From Lachnospiraceae bacterium GAM79 (GTDB taxonomy: Bacteria; Bacillota; Clostridia; Lachnospirales; Lachnospiraceae): a stretch of 64,000 bases of DNA. Under the pieces are notes generated by a model. The model was not told the origin of the DNA. It worked only from the letters and a program-made list of their open reading frames with translations, and ran no database searches. Made by a program: the position numbers and the translations under genes. This document shows, piece after piece, positions 13,753-23,409 of the stretch. Every line of letters begins with the position of its first letter. Within the stretch, counting starts at the first letter, position 1. Where the stretch lies: assembly GCA_003584705.1 (NCBI GenBank), contig AP018536.1, positions 2,790,001-2,854,000 on the forward strand, read 5' to 3'.

Positions 13753-15824
13753 TTTCGGTTCTGCTCGACGCGGAAGTTTACATACTTGCCGCCTGTGTCG
13801 GCAAGCAGCACAATCCCGTCAAAGGTCTTTCCTGTTTTGGTTGAGTACATACCCTTGATTTTTACCTTTCCGTCTTTCAAAAGGGCGACGGCAATCGCCT
13901 TTGTGAAAGTCTTTTTGCGCTGCTGAAAGAACAAGTCATTTTTCCACATGACAAAGCTGCACGCCCTGTCGGAACAGTAGTAGTTTTTCTTGCCCTCGTA
14001 AACCGCCGCGCCGCAACGGGGACAAGTGCCGATTGCTTCCCGCTGCGGGGTAAACAGCTTCGCTTTATCTTCGGAAATTGCGGAATAGGTTTTGACAAGC
14101 CCCGCTGTCATTTCCTCAATGCTGCGCATGAAGTCGTCCGGGCTGTCGCTGCCTTTGGCAATCCCGGTAAGGCGGGTTTCCCATTCTGCCGTAAGCTGCG
14201 GGGACGTAAGGACTTCGGGCAGAATAGCGGCAAGGTTATACCCGTCCTTTGTGGGGATTAGCTTTTTGCCCTTGCGCTCGGCAAAGCCCGCGCTAATGAG
14301 TTTTTCAATGATACCCGCCCGCGTTGCGGTAGTGCCTAACCCTTTGCGCTCTGCGTCCTCCGGCGTTTCCTCCTTGCCCGCGTTCTCCATAGCGGACAGA
14401 AGCGTATCTTCGGTATATGCTTTCGGGGGCTGCGTGTAACGCTCGGAGATCTCCGCTGCCGGATTGTCAAAGGTCTGCCCCTCGGCAAGCGGCGGCAAAA
14501 CGGTTTCCGGCTCTGCGTCCTCGTCCTGTTCCTCGGACGCGGCGCGGGACAGCTTTTCAATCTCACGCCACCCCTCGCAAAGCGTCGTCTTTCCCTTTGC
14601 GGTAAAGGTATAGCCGCCGCAAGAGATAACCGCCGTAACCGCTTCGTATTCATAGGGGGCGGCTGCGGCGCAAAGCAGCTTCGCGCACACAAGGGTCATA
14701 AGTTTTGTTTCGCTGTCGGCAAGGGAAGAAAAGCCCGTTTTCAAAAACTCGGCTGTCGGCAAAATAGCGTGGTGGTCGGTTACTTTGCTGTTGTCGCAAA
14801 CCCTTGTAAGGTCGGCTTGCAGCTTTACCCCCTGCATAAAGGGAAGCAGCGAACAAAGCCCGGTAATGAGTTCCTTTGTGCTGTCCTGCATATCGGAAGT
14901 GATATATTTACTGTCGGTGCGGGGATAGGTCAAAAGCCGCTTTTCATAGAGGGCTTGCGCATAATCAAGGGTCTGTTTCGCCGTAAATCCATACAGGCGG
15001 TTAGCTTCGCGCTGCAACGCGGTAAGGTCAAACAGCTTCGGCGGGGCAACGGTCTTTTTCTCTTTTTTGAGGGAAGTACAAACGGCTTGCGATTTCTCGC
15101 AAGCCGCTTTCATCTGCTGCGCTGCCGCTTCGTCGTTCAGCCTTTCGGACAAAGCCGAAACACCGCCCGCGTCCAGACGGACAACATGATATTTTTCTTT
15201 CTTAAAGCTGCTGATCGCATAGTCGCGGTTTACCAGCATGGTAAGGGTGGGCGTTTGCACTCTGCCGACATTCAGCGTTTTGTGATAGAGGATAGAGAAA
15301 AGGCGGGTCGCGTTAATCCCGACAAGCCAATCTGCCTTTGCTCTGCAAAGCGCGGATTGATAGAGGTTGTCATAGCTGCGCCCGTCTTTGAGGTTTGAAA
15401 AGCCCTCGCGGATTGCGCTTTCTTCCATGCTGCTAATCCAAAGGCGGGAAAAGGGCTTTTTGCAATTTGCCTGTTCGTAGACAAATCGAAAAATGAGTTC
15501 TCCCTCGCGCCCGCTGTCGCAAGCATTGACAATCTCGGAAACGTCGCTGCGGTGCATAAGGTCTTTGAGTACGGAAAACTGCTGCTCCTTGCCGCTGGCA
15601 ACGGTAAACTGCCAATCCTGCGGGACAATGGGGAGATCGTCATACTTCCATTTTCGGTACTGCTCGTTGTAGGTCGCCGCGTCCGCAAGGCTAATCAAAT
15701 GCCCGATACACCAGGACACAAGGTAGCCGCTGCCCTCAAAATATCCGCTGCGCTTTTCATTCGCGCCAAGTACGGCGGCAATCGCCGCCCCGACGCTCGG
15801 TTTCTCTGCAATTACAAGTTTCAT
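13749..15824 (-). CDS. topB: DNA topoisomerase III (type IA)
   Basis: This is a 691-residue type IA enzyme. The TOPRIM start is KLVIAEKPSVGAA, the acidic metal site is ACDSGREGEL (101-110), and the catalytic tyrosine is Y300 in LLTYPRTDS. A C-terminal zinc-ribbon (CPRCGAA...CSDRACSF) is present. Element-borne TopB enzymes unlink single strands during conjugative replication. The start overlaps the DUF4366 gene as ATGA, so it is part of the long operon. Confidence 0.95.
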   Translation of the reverse strand: MKLVIAEKPSVGAAIAAVLGANEKRSGYFEGSGYLVSWCIGHLISLADAATYNEQYRKWKYDDLPIVPQDWQFTVASGKEQQFSVLKDLMHRSDVSEIVNACDSGREGELIFRFVYEQANCKKPFSRLWISSMEESAIREGFSNLKDGRSYDNLYQSALCRAKADWLVGINATRLFSILYHKTLNVGRVQTPTLTMLVNRDYAISSFKKEKYHVVRLDAGGVSALSERLNDEAAAQQMKAACEKSQAVCTSLKKEKKTVAPPKLFDLTALQREANRLYGFTAKQTLDYAQALYEKRLLTYPRTDSKYITSDMQDSTKELITGLCSLLPFMQGVKLQADLTRVCDNSKVTDHHAILPTAEFLKTGFSSLADSETKLMTLVCAKLLCAAAAPYEYEAVTAVISCGGYTFTAKGKTTLCEGWREIEKLSRAASEEQDEDAEPETVLPPLAEGQTFDNPAAEISERYTQPPKAYTEDTLLSAMENAGKEETPEDAERKGLGTTATRAGIIEKLISAGFAERKGKKLIPTKDGYNLAAILPEVLTSPQLTAEWETRLTGIAKGSDSPDDFMRSIEEMTAGLVKTYSAISEDKAKLFTPQREAIGTCPRCGAAVYEGKKNYYCSDRACSFVMWKNDLFFQQRKKTFTKAIAVALLKDGKVKIKGMYSTKTGKTFDGIVLLADTGGKYVNFRVEQNRK

Positions 15825-16552
15825 ACTTCCTCGTCCTCCTGCTCGGTTTCTAATTCTTCCTCGTCCTCGTCGTCCTCGTCAAAGTCGAGATCGTCAAGGT
15901 TGCTGCTGCCTTTTGCCGCGTCCTTTTTGGGCTTCATAATCTTAAAGTAGTAGAACGCGCCGCCGCCCGCTGCGGCAAGAAGCAGCACCACAAGCAGAAT
16001 AGCACCGCCCATGCCGCCGCCTTTATCTTCCTCCGGCTCCGGCTGCTCGGTTTCTTCCGGCTCCGGCTCGGCTTCCTTGCCCGCGCACTCGCTCATGTTG
16101 ACGCTGCAAACGGGGCAATCGGTGTTGACGCTTCCGGCAACGCATTTTTCAGTACAGCTACAAACGGGGGCTTCGGTCTGTTCGTCCTCCATAAGCTGCA
16201 AAAGGTCTTTTTCATCAACTTGATTGAGGAAATGGACGGTGTTTTCTCCGTCCTCGGCGCGGTCAATGATGATGTAAAAATAGTTGCCGTTTTTCGTAAC
16301 GACGGTAATAAACTGCTTATCGCCGGACGCTTCTCCCGTTATGTCGTCCACAAGGCTCATGTTGCCCTCCGGCGTTAAGGGCTGCGGCTCATAGCCGCCC
16401 GTCGTTTCTTCCGGCTCGGTTTCGGTTACGGGGGTAGGCGGCTCGTCGCTCACATCACCGCCGCCCGCAAAAGCGGTAACAGAAAAGCCGCCCATGAGTA
16501 CAAGGGCGGCAAGCAAAGCGGTAACGCTGCGGAACAGTTTTTTATGCTTCAT
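15821..16552 (-). CDS. DUF4366 membrane-anchored extracellular protein
   Basis: This 243-residue protein has a signal peptide (MKHKKLFRSVTALLAALVLM, then AFAGG), an extracellular part with a Cys cluster (CSCTEKCVAGSVNTDCPVC) and Glu/Pro-rich stretches, a membrane span (about residues 195-215, GAILLVVLLLAAAGGGAFYY), and an acidic cytoplasmic tail. DUF4366 proteins accompany the type IV secretion genes of Tn1549-like ICEs and probably work at the cell surface. The start overlaps the DUF4315 stop by 11 bp. Confidence 0.8.
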   Translation of the reverse strand: MKHKKLFRSVTALLAALVLMGGFSVTAFAGGGDVSDEPPTPVTETEPEETTGGYEPQPLTPEGNMSLVDDITGEASGDKQFITVVTKNGNYFYIIIDRAEDGENTVHFLNQVDEKDLLQLMEDEQTEAPVCSCTEKCVAGSVNTDCPVCSVNMSECAGKEAEPEPEETEQPEPEEDKGGGMGGAILLVVLLLAAAGGGAFYYFKIMKPKKDAAKGSSNLDDLDFDEDDEDEEELETEQEDEEV

Positions 16553-16808
16553 CTTCGGTTTCCTCCTGTTCGTCGGTATAGTCTGCGTCCGGCTGCGGCA
16601 AGGCAATTTCGCCGCTGGCGTAAGCAGAGAGGAACGCGGCAAGCTGCGCCCCGTCAAGGTGTACCGCTTTCACCATTTGAACGATCTGCGCGTTTTCTTC
16701 CTCGATTTTCTGCGCTTCAAGGTCTTTCAGCCTTTTTTGGTATTCAAGGATTTTCGCCCTCGTTTTCTCAATATCCCTTTCGATACGGTCAAGTTTCGTG
16801 TTTGCCAT
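16542..16808 (-). CDS. DUF4315 coiled-coil protein
   Basis: This 88-residue protein has an N-terminal helix of alternating charges (LDRIERDIEKTRAKILEYQK) typical of a coiled coil, and an acidic tail. It is the DUF4315 family, always beside DUF4366 in these transfer operons. Its place between the wall hydrolase and DUF4366 suggests a structural role in the transfer apparatus; no activity is known. Confidence 0.8.
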   Translation of the reverse strand: MANTKLDRIERDIEKTRAKILEYQKRLKDLEAQKIEEENAQIVQMVKAVHLDGAQLAAFLSAYASGEIALPQPDADYTDEQEETEDEA

Positions 16809-16829
16809 AGAAATAAACTCCTTTCAAAG

Positions 16830-18797
16830 TCAGTTGTAATGTAGCCGCCCATAGGCGTAAAAATGGGATTGCCAATAGCTTGTATCAAGTTTTGCGTATT
16901 GTATCGGGTCGCCACAATGCAGCATGACGGGGCTTCCGTCCCCGTCCTCGCCAACGTAGATACCCACATGAGATACCCCCGGCGTGTCGTATGTACCCGT
17001 AAAGAAAACCAAATCCCCCGGCTGCGGGTTGGAAACGCGGGTTGAAATGTTGTAAAGCCCCTGCGCCCCAAGTCTGCCCGTATTGTATAAGCCGCTGTTC
17101 GTCAGCACATAGCTAACAAAACCGCTGCAATCAAAAGAGGTTTCCGGGCTGCTTCCGCCCCACACATAGGGAAAACCGACATACTTTTCAGCTTCTTCAA
17201 TCAATCGCGCAAACTGTTCATCTTCCAGATAGGCGGGCGGGATTTCATAATCCGCTGGCGGGTTTTCATAGTATTTTGAGATATAGCCGGATTGTGGGAA
17301 AAGATCGGGTCGGTTTCCAAGCGACGACATATACATAGCGTACATGGATAGCTGTTCCTCGCCCATAATGTAAACGGGAACATGGGAGAGGTTGAAGTTT
17401 TCCAAATCCACATTGAGAATGTAATAGTTATAGGGTACTTCAACGTCGTATTCGTTGCCCTCGCTGTCCGTCCGCGTTTCGGTGCGGTAGCGTACCTCGA
17501 CTTCCTCCGTAACCGTCAAGATATACTGTTTATCAAAGAGCATTTTAAGGGTGCTTTGCGCTTCATCGAGAGTAAACACGCCCTCATGCCAAGCGGAGAG
17601 GATAGAGATTAGCACATACGGGTCATGCTCGATCTCGTCAGCCGTTACCTGGTATTCGTCGTAACCGGGGTATTCGCTTTCGATGTTATCCAGCATATCC
17701 TGTAACTCGGCTTCCATAGCGGCATACGCGCTTTCTGCGCCTGTAATATCCGCGTCCTCGGAGAGATAGGACGACGCAATCAAGCCGCTGCCGCTGTTGC
17801 CGCCGAACAGGGAACAAGAGGACAAGCCGCCGAAAAACAGAAGCACGATAAAGGCAATCCCGCCCACAATCAAACAGCCTTTCCAATGCCGGACTACAAA
17901 GAACGTCGCCCGTTTGGTTTCCTGCGCCGTTTTCTTCGCCGCCTTTGCGGTGGCTTCGGCGGTCTTTTTCACCTTGCCGCCTGTTTTCAACGCCTTTGCA
18001 TACTGCTTTTTAATGCGCTGCTTTTGCCAAAAACGGGAAATCGGGTTAGAGTGCGCAAGGGCGGGGTTATCATGCAGCGCCTTTTGATAGAGAAAATCGG
18101 CGTTTGCCTTTGCTGCCTTTTTCTCGGCTGCTGCCGCTGCCCGGTAGGGTTTCAGCTTATGGCTGCGTATGCCGCGTTTTACTGCCCGCGTCGTCATGCC
18201 GCCCGCTTTCTCGCCCACAAGTTCTATCCTGTGTCCGCTTTCCACACCGACGTTTTCTTTCTCCACCTCATAGATTTTTCCATGTACGGCGGCGTCCAAT
18301 TCCTGCGCCGGACGGGATAACGGATTATGACGCAACTTGCCGTTTGGGGGCTTATCCGTCTTTTCAAAAGCAAGGCGCGTCTTTGCTTTGCCTTTGGCTT
18401 CGTCAAAAACGCGCTCTTTTGTGATTTTGGTCTGTTTGGGGATAGCTGCCCGCGCTTTATCTAAACGGTCAGCCGCCGTATCGGATTTTTTGATTGCCTT
18501 TTGCAGTTCCGGCGTTGCCCGTTCCGCTTCGGAAAACTGCAAGCGGGACGTATGGGTTTTAAGCTGCGCTGCGTCAAGGGTCTTTTTCTCCGCGCCCTTT
18601 TCTAAATGGCGGCTAACCTCTGTGCCGATACGTTGGGTCGCTTTTTCCGCTGCTCCCGCTGCGGGGGCTGAATAGTTTTCCTCCGGCGGTCTTTCGCTGA
18701 TACTCGTTGTTTCGCCCGTCGTAAGGTTTTCCGCAACCGCCCCGTCGCGGGTCATTTTCTGTGTTACCTTGTCGGGGGCTTTTAATTCCTTGCTCAA
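16830..18797 (-). CDS. CD1108-type cell-wall hydrolase with NlpC/P60 domain
   Basis: This 655-residue protein has a long basic Ala/Lys-rich N-terminus (1-295), one membrane span (about 300-325), a CD1108-type middle domain (about 340-440), and a C-terminal NlpC/P60 endopeptidase with C557 (FDCSGF), H610 (SHVGIY) and H627. It would open peptidoglycan locally so the transfer channel can pass. Its start overlaps the methyltransferase stop as ATGA. Related proteins elsewhere also carry a lysozyme domain; none is evident here. Confidence 0.85.
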   Translation of the reverse strand: MSKELKAPDKVTQKMTRDGAVAENLTTGETTSISERPPEENYSAPAAGAAEKATQRIGTEVSRHLEKGAEKKTLDAAQLKTHTSRLQFSEAERATPELQKAIKKSDTAADRLDKARAAIPKQTKITKERVFDEAKGKAKTRLAFEKTDKPPNGKLRHNPLSRPAQELDAAVHGKIYEVEKENVGVESGHRIELVGEKAGGMTTRAVKRGIRSHKLKPYRAAAAAEKKAAKANADFLYQKALHDNPALAHSNPISRFWQKQRIKKQYAKALKTGGKVKKTAEATAKAAKKTAQETKRATFFVVRHWKGCLIVGGIAFIVLLFFGGLSSCSLFGGNSGSGLIASSYLSEDADITGAESAYAAMEAELQDMLDNIESEYPGYDEYQVTADEIEHDPYVLISILSAWHEGVFTLDEAQSTLKMLFDKQYILTVTEEVEVRYRTETRTDSEGNEYDVEVPYNYYILNVDLENFNLSHVPVYIMGEEQLSMYAMYMSSLGNRPDLFPQSGYISKYYENPPADYEIPPAYLEDEQFARLIEEAEKYVGFPYVWGGSSPETSFDCSGFVSYVLTNSGLYNTGRLGAQGLYNISTRVSNPQPGDLVFFTGTYDTPGVSHVGIYVGEDGDGSPVMLHCGDPIQYAKLDTSYWQSHFYAYGRLHYN

Positions 18798-19750
18798 TGT
18801 TCATCACCTCCAATACGCTGTTTTGCAAGGGTGCAGTATTCGGGATTGATCTCTATACCGATATAGCGGCGGGAAAGGCTTTTTGCCGCCGCTGCGGTCG
18901 TGCCGCTGCCTAAAAACGGGTCAAGCACAATCCCGCCGACAGGACAGCCCGCCAAAATACACGTTTCCGCAAGTTTCGGCGGGAACGCTGCAAAATGCCC
19001 GCCGCGATAGGAAGCTGTGTTGATCTGCCAAACGTTGCGGCGGCTGCGGATGGGGGAAATCATTTCGTCGGTGTATGCGCCTTTTTTGCGGGGGCGGTTG
19101 ATTTTCTGCGGCTGGTTTTGCCCCGGAACAGTAGCAGCATATTTGTTGCCTTTCCCAACTCCGCTTTTCAACCGTACCGCTGTTGTGGGGGCTATCGGCT
19201 CGGCTACTGCTTGCCAATCATAGTAATATTTCTTCGACTTGGTAAGCAGAAACACATATTCATAGCAGCGCGTCGGTCTGTCCCTCGCGCTTTCCGGCAT
19301 GGCGTTTCCCTTGTGCCAAATGATAGAACTGCGCAAATACCAACCGTCGCCCCGCAAGGCAAGGGCTACAAGCCACGGAATACCGATTAGGTCTTTTGGC
19401 TTGCAGCCGGGGGCGCGGTGGTTTACCGCCACTTGCTGCCCGTTCCTGCCTTTGGGATATTTCGGGTCTTGGTGGTCAGCTTTGCTGCCTGTACCGCAAT
19501 AAGTGTCCGCGATATTCAGCCAACAAGTACCCTCCGGCGTAAGCACCCGCTTTACCTCATGGAAAACCGCCGTAATGCGGGAAACATATTCCTCCGGCGT
19601 TGCTTCCCGTCCGATCTGCCCGTCTGTGCCGTAATCGCGCAAAGCATAGTAGGGCGGGGACGTTACGCAACAATCCATACAGTTATCCGGCAAGGTTTGA
19701 AGCACCTGCAAGCTGTCGCCGCAATAGATTTTATCCGTTTCTATCCTCAT
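18794..19750 (-). CDS. DNA methyltransferase (beta class, N4-cytosine or N6-adenine)
   Basis: This 318-residue protein has the catalytic motif TSPPYYALRDYG near the N-terminus and SAM-binding VLDPFLGSGTTAAAA near the C-terminus, the order of beta-class enzymes. No restriction gene is adjacent, so it is an orphan enzyme within the conjugation operon. Methylating the element DNA to evade restriction in recipients would complement the antirestriction protein at 9860-13258; that is inference. The target sequence cannot be read from the protein. Confidence 0.85.
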   Translation of the reverse strand: MRIETDKIYCGDSLQVLQTLPDNCMDCCVTSPPYYALRDYGTDGQIGREATPEEYVSRITAVFHEVKRVLTPEGTCWLNIADTYCGTGSKADHQDPKYPKGRNGQQVAVNHRAPGCKPKDLIGIPWLVALALRGDGWYLRSSIIWHKGNAMPESARDRPTRCYEYVFLLTKSKKYYYDWQAVAEPIAPTTAVRLKSGVGKGNKYAATVPGQNQPQKINRPRKKGAYTDEMISPIRSRRNVWQINTASYRGGHFAAFPPKLAETCILAGCPVGGIVLDPFLGSGTTAAAAKSLSRRYIGIEINPEYCTLAKQRIGGDEH

Positions 19751-22143
19751 GCCGACACCTCGCCGGGCTTGGTCGTCATCACGCGGTAGAGTTCCGTATC
19801 TTTTGGGAAACGGTCAATAAAGGGCAAAATCACGTTGCCATAGAAGATAAGTCCCTCACCCGCTTCGGAATGGGTTACATAGGTCATTTGCTGCTGTGAA
19901 ATGTTAAGCTGCTTGGCAAGGATTTCCCGGTCGCCCTGGGCTTGGTTGAGCATATAGACAAAATCGCTGTTTTCAAAGATGTTCTCCACCTCGCGGGACG
20001 ACAACAAATCTTTCACGTTTTGGGTGATACCTGTCGGAATACCGCCCCACTTCCTAAAACGCTTCCAAATCTCGACGGAATAGGCGGCGGTCTGTTCCTC
20101 TTTCAAGAGCAAATGAAACTCGTCGATGTAATACCGCGTCGCCTTGCCCTCGCTACGGTTTACCGTTACTCTGTTCCATACTTGGTCTTGGACAATAAGC
20201 ATACCGACTTTTTTAAGCTGTGTACCGAGTTCCTTAATATCAAAGCAGACAAGGCGATTATGAATGTCAACGTTTGTCCTGTGGTTAAAAATGTTCAAGC
20301 TGCCGTTTACATAGAGTTCCAACGCCGCCGCGATACGCTGCGCTTCCTTTTCCGGCTGCTTCTTGATCTCGTCGTAGAGGTCGCCCAAAATCGGCATATT
20401 CTCCGGCTTGGGGTCGGCAAGGTAGTTGCGGTACACGCTGATAACGGCGCGGTCAATCAAGGTCTTTTCGACAGCTTCCAGCCCGTTTTTACCCCCCATA
20501 ATCAACTCACAAAAGGAAAGGATAAAATCGCTCTTTAAGGCTATGGGCGTGTCACCCTCGCTGTAATTGAGGTTAATATCCATAGGGTTAATGTACTGCG
20601 TGCTGTTCTGCGAAACCTTGATAACCTGTCCTTTCAAACGTCCGACAAGGGGGTAATATTCTGCTTCGGGGTCGCAAATGATAATATCATCTGCCGTAAT
20701 GAGAAAAGCGTTTGTGATTTCGCGTTTTGCAGAAAAACTTTTGCCGCTGCCCAGTGTGCCGAGTATCAAGCCGTTGGGGTTTTTCAGCTTCTTTCGGTCG
20801 CACAAAATCATGTTGTTGGAAAGGGCATTTAAGCCGTAATACAATGCTTCGCCGCTTTGGAACAGCTCTTGCACCGTAAAGGGAACGAAAACGGCGGTGC
20901 TGCTGGTCGTCAAGCCGCGCTGGATATGGATAAGGTTATCCCCCAACGGGATAGAGGACATAAGCCCCTGTTCCTGCCGGTAGTCAAGGCGGGTCAAAAT
21001 GCAGTTGTATTTCTGCGCGATTGCCGCCGCCCCAAATACTTCGTTATCCAATTTCTGCTTGGTATCTGCAAGGTTTAAGACAAGCAGCGTAAGCAGAAAC
21101 ATTCTTTCGTTGCGGCTCTGCAAATCGCGGAGTAGGTTTTTTGCTTCCCCGCCGTAGGTGGCAAGGTCGGACGGAATAATATCCATGTCATAACCGCTGC
21201 GGATTGCTTTCTTTTGTTCTTCAATCTTCATGCGGTCAAGGTCGGTAATCTTGCGCTTAATCGTCTTGATTGCTTCGTTGTGGTCGATACTCTGAATGTG
21301 TAGATTGACGATAATCCCGTTTTCCGCGTCCATGAAGTCAGCAAGCATACGGTCGGAGAGTTCCGGCGCGACGATCTGCAAAAAGGAAACCGCACCAAAC
21401 TTGCCGCCCATTTGAAACATTCGCCCGTCGCCAAATCGGAAAGAGGACGGGGCGATAAAGTCTTTGACGGAAAGCCCGCTTGCGGGTAGCCATTCCCACG
21501 CAAAGTTAAAACGTTCCCCGTCCGGGTGAAAAATCCCATGCAGCACTTCAAGACGCTGTTTCCCGTCCAATACCCGCGCCGCTGCGCCGATCACCTTAAA
21601 ATGGTTGAGGGTGTCCGTTTCAATGCGGGCAAGACGCGCCCGCGCCGATCTAATGTCTTTTGCTTCAACGGTAAAGGTGAGAAACTTGGTCTTGATAAGC
21701 CCGTTGTTTCCGCGTTCAAGCTGCGTCCTAAGCATTTCGGTGTATTCTGCTCTGATATTGTCGAAGTCGTCATTCTGCGGCGCAATCGTGATACTGTTCT
21801 TGAAATCGTCCTTGTTCGCATGGCGGCTGATTAAGGAAAGCTGCACGCTGATAGAAGCGTCGAACGAGTTATACATATCGCAAAGGGCTTCAAAAATGGC
21901 GGTTTTGTCGTCCGGCTGCGCAAGCTGATAGTTGATGTCCTCAAACTCAATGCACTTGGAATACCGCCCGTTTGCAAGGCGGCAAATCCCGTCCTTATAC
22001 ATTCGCTCAAACGGTATGCTGTCCTGCGCCGTATTGGGCTTCCCGTCGCCCTTTGCCTGTCGGATAAGGGTATCTATCTGTTTCCTTTCCTGTCGGGAAA
22101 GTTTACGCTTTTCGTTTTGGGTGTTTTTCTTTTCCTTTGACAA
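19747..22143 (-). CDS. VirB4-type conjugation ATPase
   Basis: This 798-residue protein has Walker A GTLGSGKS (462-469) and Walker B YYIDEFHLLL (D674, E675). The N-terminal half is the TraC/CagE-like region. VirB4 powers assembly and substrate transfer in the type IV secretion channel on the cytoplasmic face. It overlaps PrgI by 41 bp and the methyltransferase by 4 bp, in the expected order PrgI-VirB4. Confidence 0.95.
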   Translation of the reverse strand: MSKEKKNTQNEKRKLSRQERKQIDTLIRQAKGDGKPNTAQDSIPFERMYKDGICRLANGRYSKCIEFEDINYQLAQPDDKTAIFEALCDMYNSFDASISVQLSLISRHANKDDFKNSITIAPQNDDFDNIRAEYTEMLRTQLERGNNGLIKTKFLTFTVEAKDIRSARARLARIETDTLNHFKVIGAAARVLDGKQRLEVLHGIFHPDGERFNFAWEWLPASGLSVKDFIAPSSFRFGDGRMFQMGGKFGAVSFLQIVAPELSDRMLADFMDAENGIIVNLHIQSIDHNEAIKTIKRKITDLDRMKIEEQKKAIRSGYDMDIIPSDLATYGGEAKNLLRDLQSRNERMFLLTLLVLNLADTKQKLDNEVFGAAAIAQKYNCILTRLDYRQEQGLMSSIPLGDNLIHIQRGLTTSSTAVFVPFTVQELFQSGEALYYGLNALSNNMILCDRKKLKNPNGLILGTLGSGKSFSAKREITNAFLITADDIIICDPEAEYYPLVGRLKGQVIKVSQNSTQYINPMDINLNYSEGDTPIALKSDFILSFCELIMGGKNGLEAVEKTLIDRAVISVYRNYLADPKPENMPILGDLYDEIKKQPEKEAQRIAAALELYVNGSLNIFNHRTNVDIHNRLVCFDIKELGTQLKKVGMLIVQDQVWNRVTVNRSEGKATRYYIDEFHLLLKEEQTAAYSVEIWKRFRKWGGIPTGITQNVKDLLSSREVENIFENSDFVYMLNQAQGDREILAKQLNISQQQMTYVTHSEAGEGLIFYGNVILPFIDRFPKDTELYRVMTTKPGEVSA

Positions 22144-22495
22144 TCGCCCGTACCTCCTTATCTAATTGCTCTTGCCGCGCAAGGGCGGCATAAAAATTGT
22201 TGGTCTGATAAGGTCGCTCTTTGGGGCGAAGAAACTTCACTTCCACAAATTGCCGAATAATCACTTCCAGCGGTTGCCCGTTTTTCTCATACATGGCAAG
22301 CAAAAACATAGGCAGCATGGCAAGCACCATGCACAATGCCGCTGCGGTTGTTCCAACGCTGTCTTTTACCAAAAAGAACAGCGGCAGTCCGATTGCTACC
22401 GCCGCGCTGAAACAAATTAGCTGTCGTTTTGTAAGGTTGAACATCACCTTGCTTTTGATTTTTGTTAAGTCCTTTGGGACGGTTACATACGCCAT
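22103..22495 (-). CDS. PrgI-family (VirB3-like) membrane protein
   Basis: This 130-residue protein starts MAYVTVPKDLTKIKSKVMF, followed by two adjacent membrane segments (about 30-45 and 50-68) and a charged C-terminus with FLRPKERPYQ. It is the PrgI family, the VirB3 equivalent of Gram-positive systems, and works with VirB4. The start is set at the ATG beginning MAYV, as in relatives; the longer upstream extension overlaps the previous gene. Confidence 0.85.
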   Translation of the reverse strand: MAYVTVPKDLTKIKSKVMFNLTKRQLICFSAAVAIGLPLFFLVKDSVGTTAAALCMVLAMLPMFLLAMYEKNGQPLEVIIRQFVEVKFLRPKERPYQTNNFYAALARQEQLDKEVRAIVKGKEKHPKRKA

Positions 22496-22496
22496 T

Positions 22497-23393
22497 TCAT
22501 ACCTCCTTTCTGCCCGGAATGTAATCTTCAAAGCGGGGAACAGCATAGAAAAGCCGCTTGTTGTTTACCCACCGTTGCAAATGGCGGGTAACAGGCGGGG
22601 CGGTTGGACGCTCGTAAATCATCACATACGGGTCAAAGCCCATAGCCCGCAAGGTGTTCACGCGGTATAAATCCTGTTCATGGGTGCTGCCGTAGTTGGT
22701 AAGCACATATACGCGCCGCTGGCGGCTGCTCTTAATGGCGGTCAAATCCAAAAAACGTTGGAAATACCCGGTCAAGTCCTCGTCGGGATTATCCCATGCA
22801 AAATGTACCGCTTTTATCCGTACCCGATTTAACAGGCTGACATTATCCCTGTTCACAAGGCGAATATCCAGCCCTTGCGAAAAATCCACCCATGCGCGGC
22901 TTCGTATAAGCTGCTCAATGAGATTTTCATGGTCGGAACAGGCAAGCAGATTAGCGTCCATGATCTTTATTTCCGGCTGCCATTTCCAAAACTCGGATAA
23001 ATCCGCAACCTTAACGCTTTTGCGCCCCTCTTTACCGCTGACAATGCAAAACCCGCAATTTCTCGGACAACCCCGGCTTAAAAAGCCGTAGGCAATCCCG
23101 AAAAACTGCGGGTAGATAGAATAATCCGGGTAGCTGTGTTCCACTTCCGGCGGCAAGCGGTTTTTCGTGTCGTAGCCCGTACCGCCGAAAATGACCTGTT
23201 CCGCGTTGGTAACGGTTATTGTGTCTTTGGAATAAGTGTCCGTAAAGACGCGGCTTTTATATACAAGGTCGTACCGCCCCTTTGCGTTCCACCATTCCAC
23301 CGTATGCGTCTTTGCTTTATGATACGCGGATAGCTTCATCAAGCAGAGGTTGGGGAAATTATGGCTATCAACGTCGATTAAACCGATTTTCAA
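22497..23393 (-). CDS. Radical SAM protein embedded in the conjugation operon
   Basis: This is a 298-residue protein when started at TTG 23393, which has GGGGGTGAG 7 nt upstream. The N-terminus (KIGLIDVDSHNFPN) looks like the Rossmann-like B12-binding part of methylthiotransferase-type radical SAM enzymes. The cluster motif is C109-x3-C113-x2-C116 in RGCPRNCGFC. The product is unknown. It lies between VirB6/TrbL-like and PrgI genes with almost no spacing, so it is expressed with the transfer channel. Confidence 0.75.
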   Translation of the reverse strand: MKIGLIDVDSHNFPNLCLMKLSAYHKAKTHTVEWWNAKGRYDLVYKSRVFTDTYSKDTITVTNAEQVIFGGTGYDTKNRLPPEVEHSYPDYSIYPQFFGIAYGFLSRGCPRNCGFCIVSGKEGRKSVKVADLSEFWKWQPEIKIMDANLLACSDHENLIEQLIRSRAWVDFSQGLDIRLVNRDNVSLLNRVRIKAVHFAWDNPDEDLTGYFQRFLDLTAIKSSRQRRVYVLTNYGSTHEQDLYRVNTLRAMGFDPYVMIYERPTAPPVTRHLQRWVNNKRLFYAVPRFEDYIPGRKEV

Positions 23394-23409
23394 ATCATAA
23401 CTCACCCCC

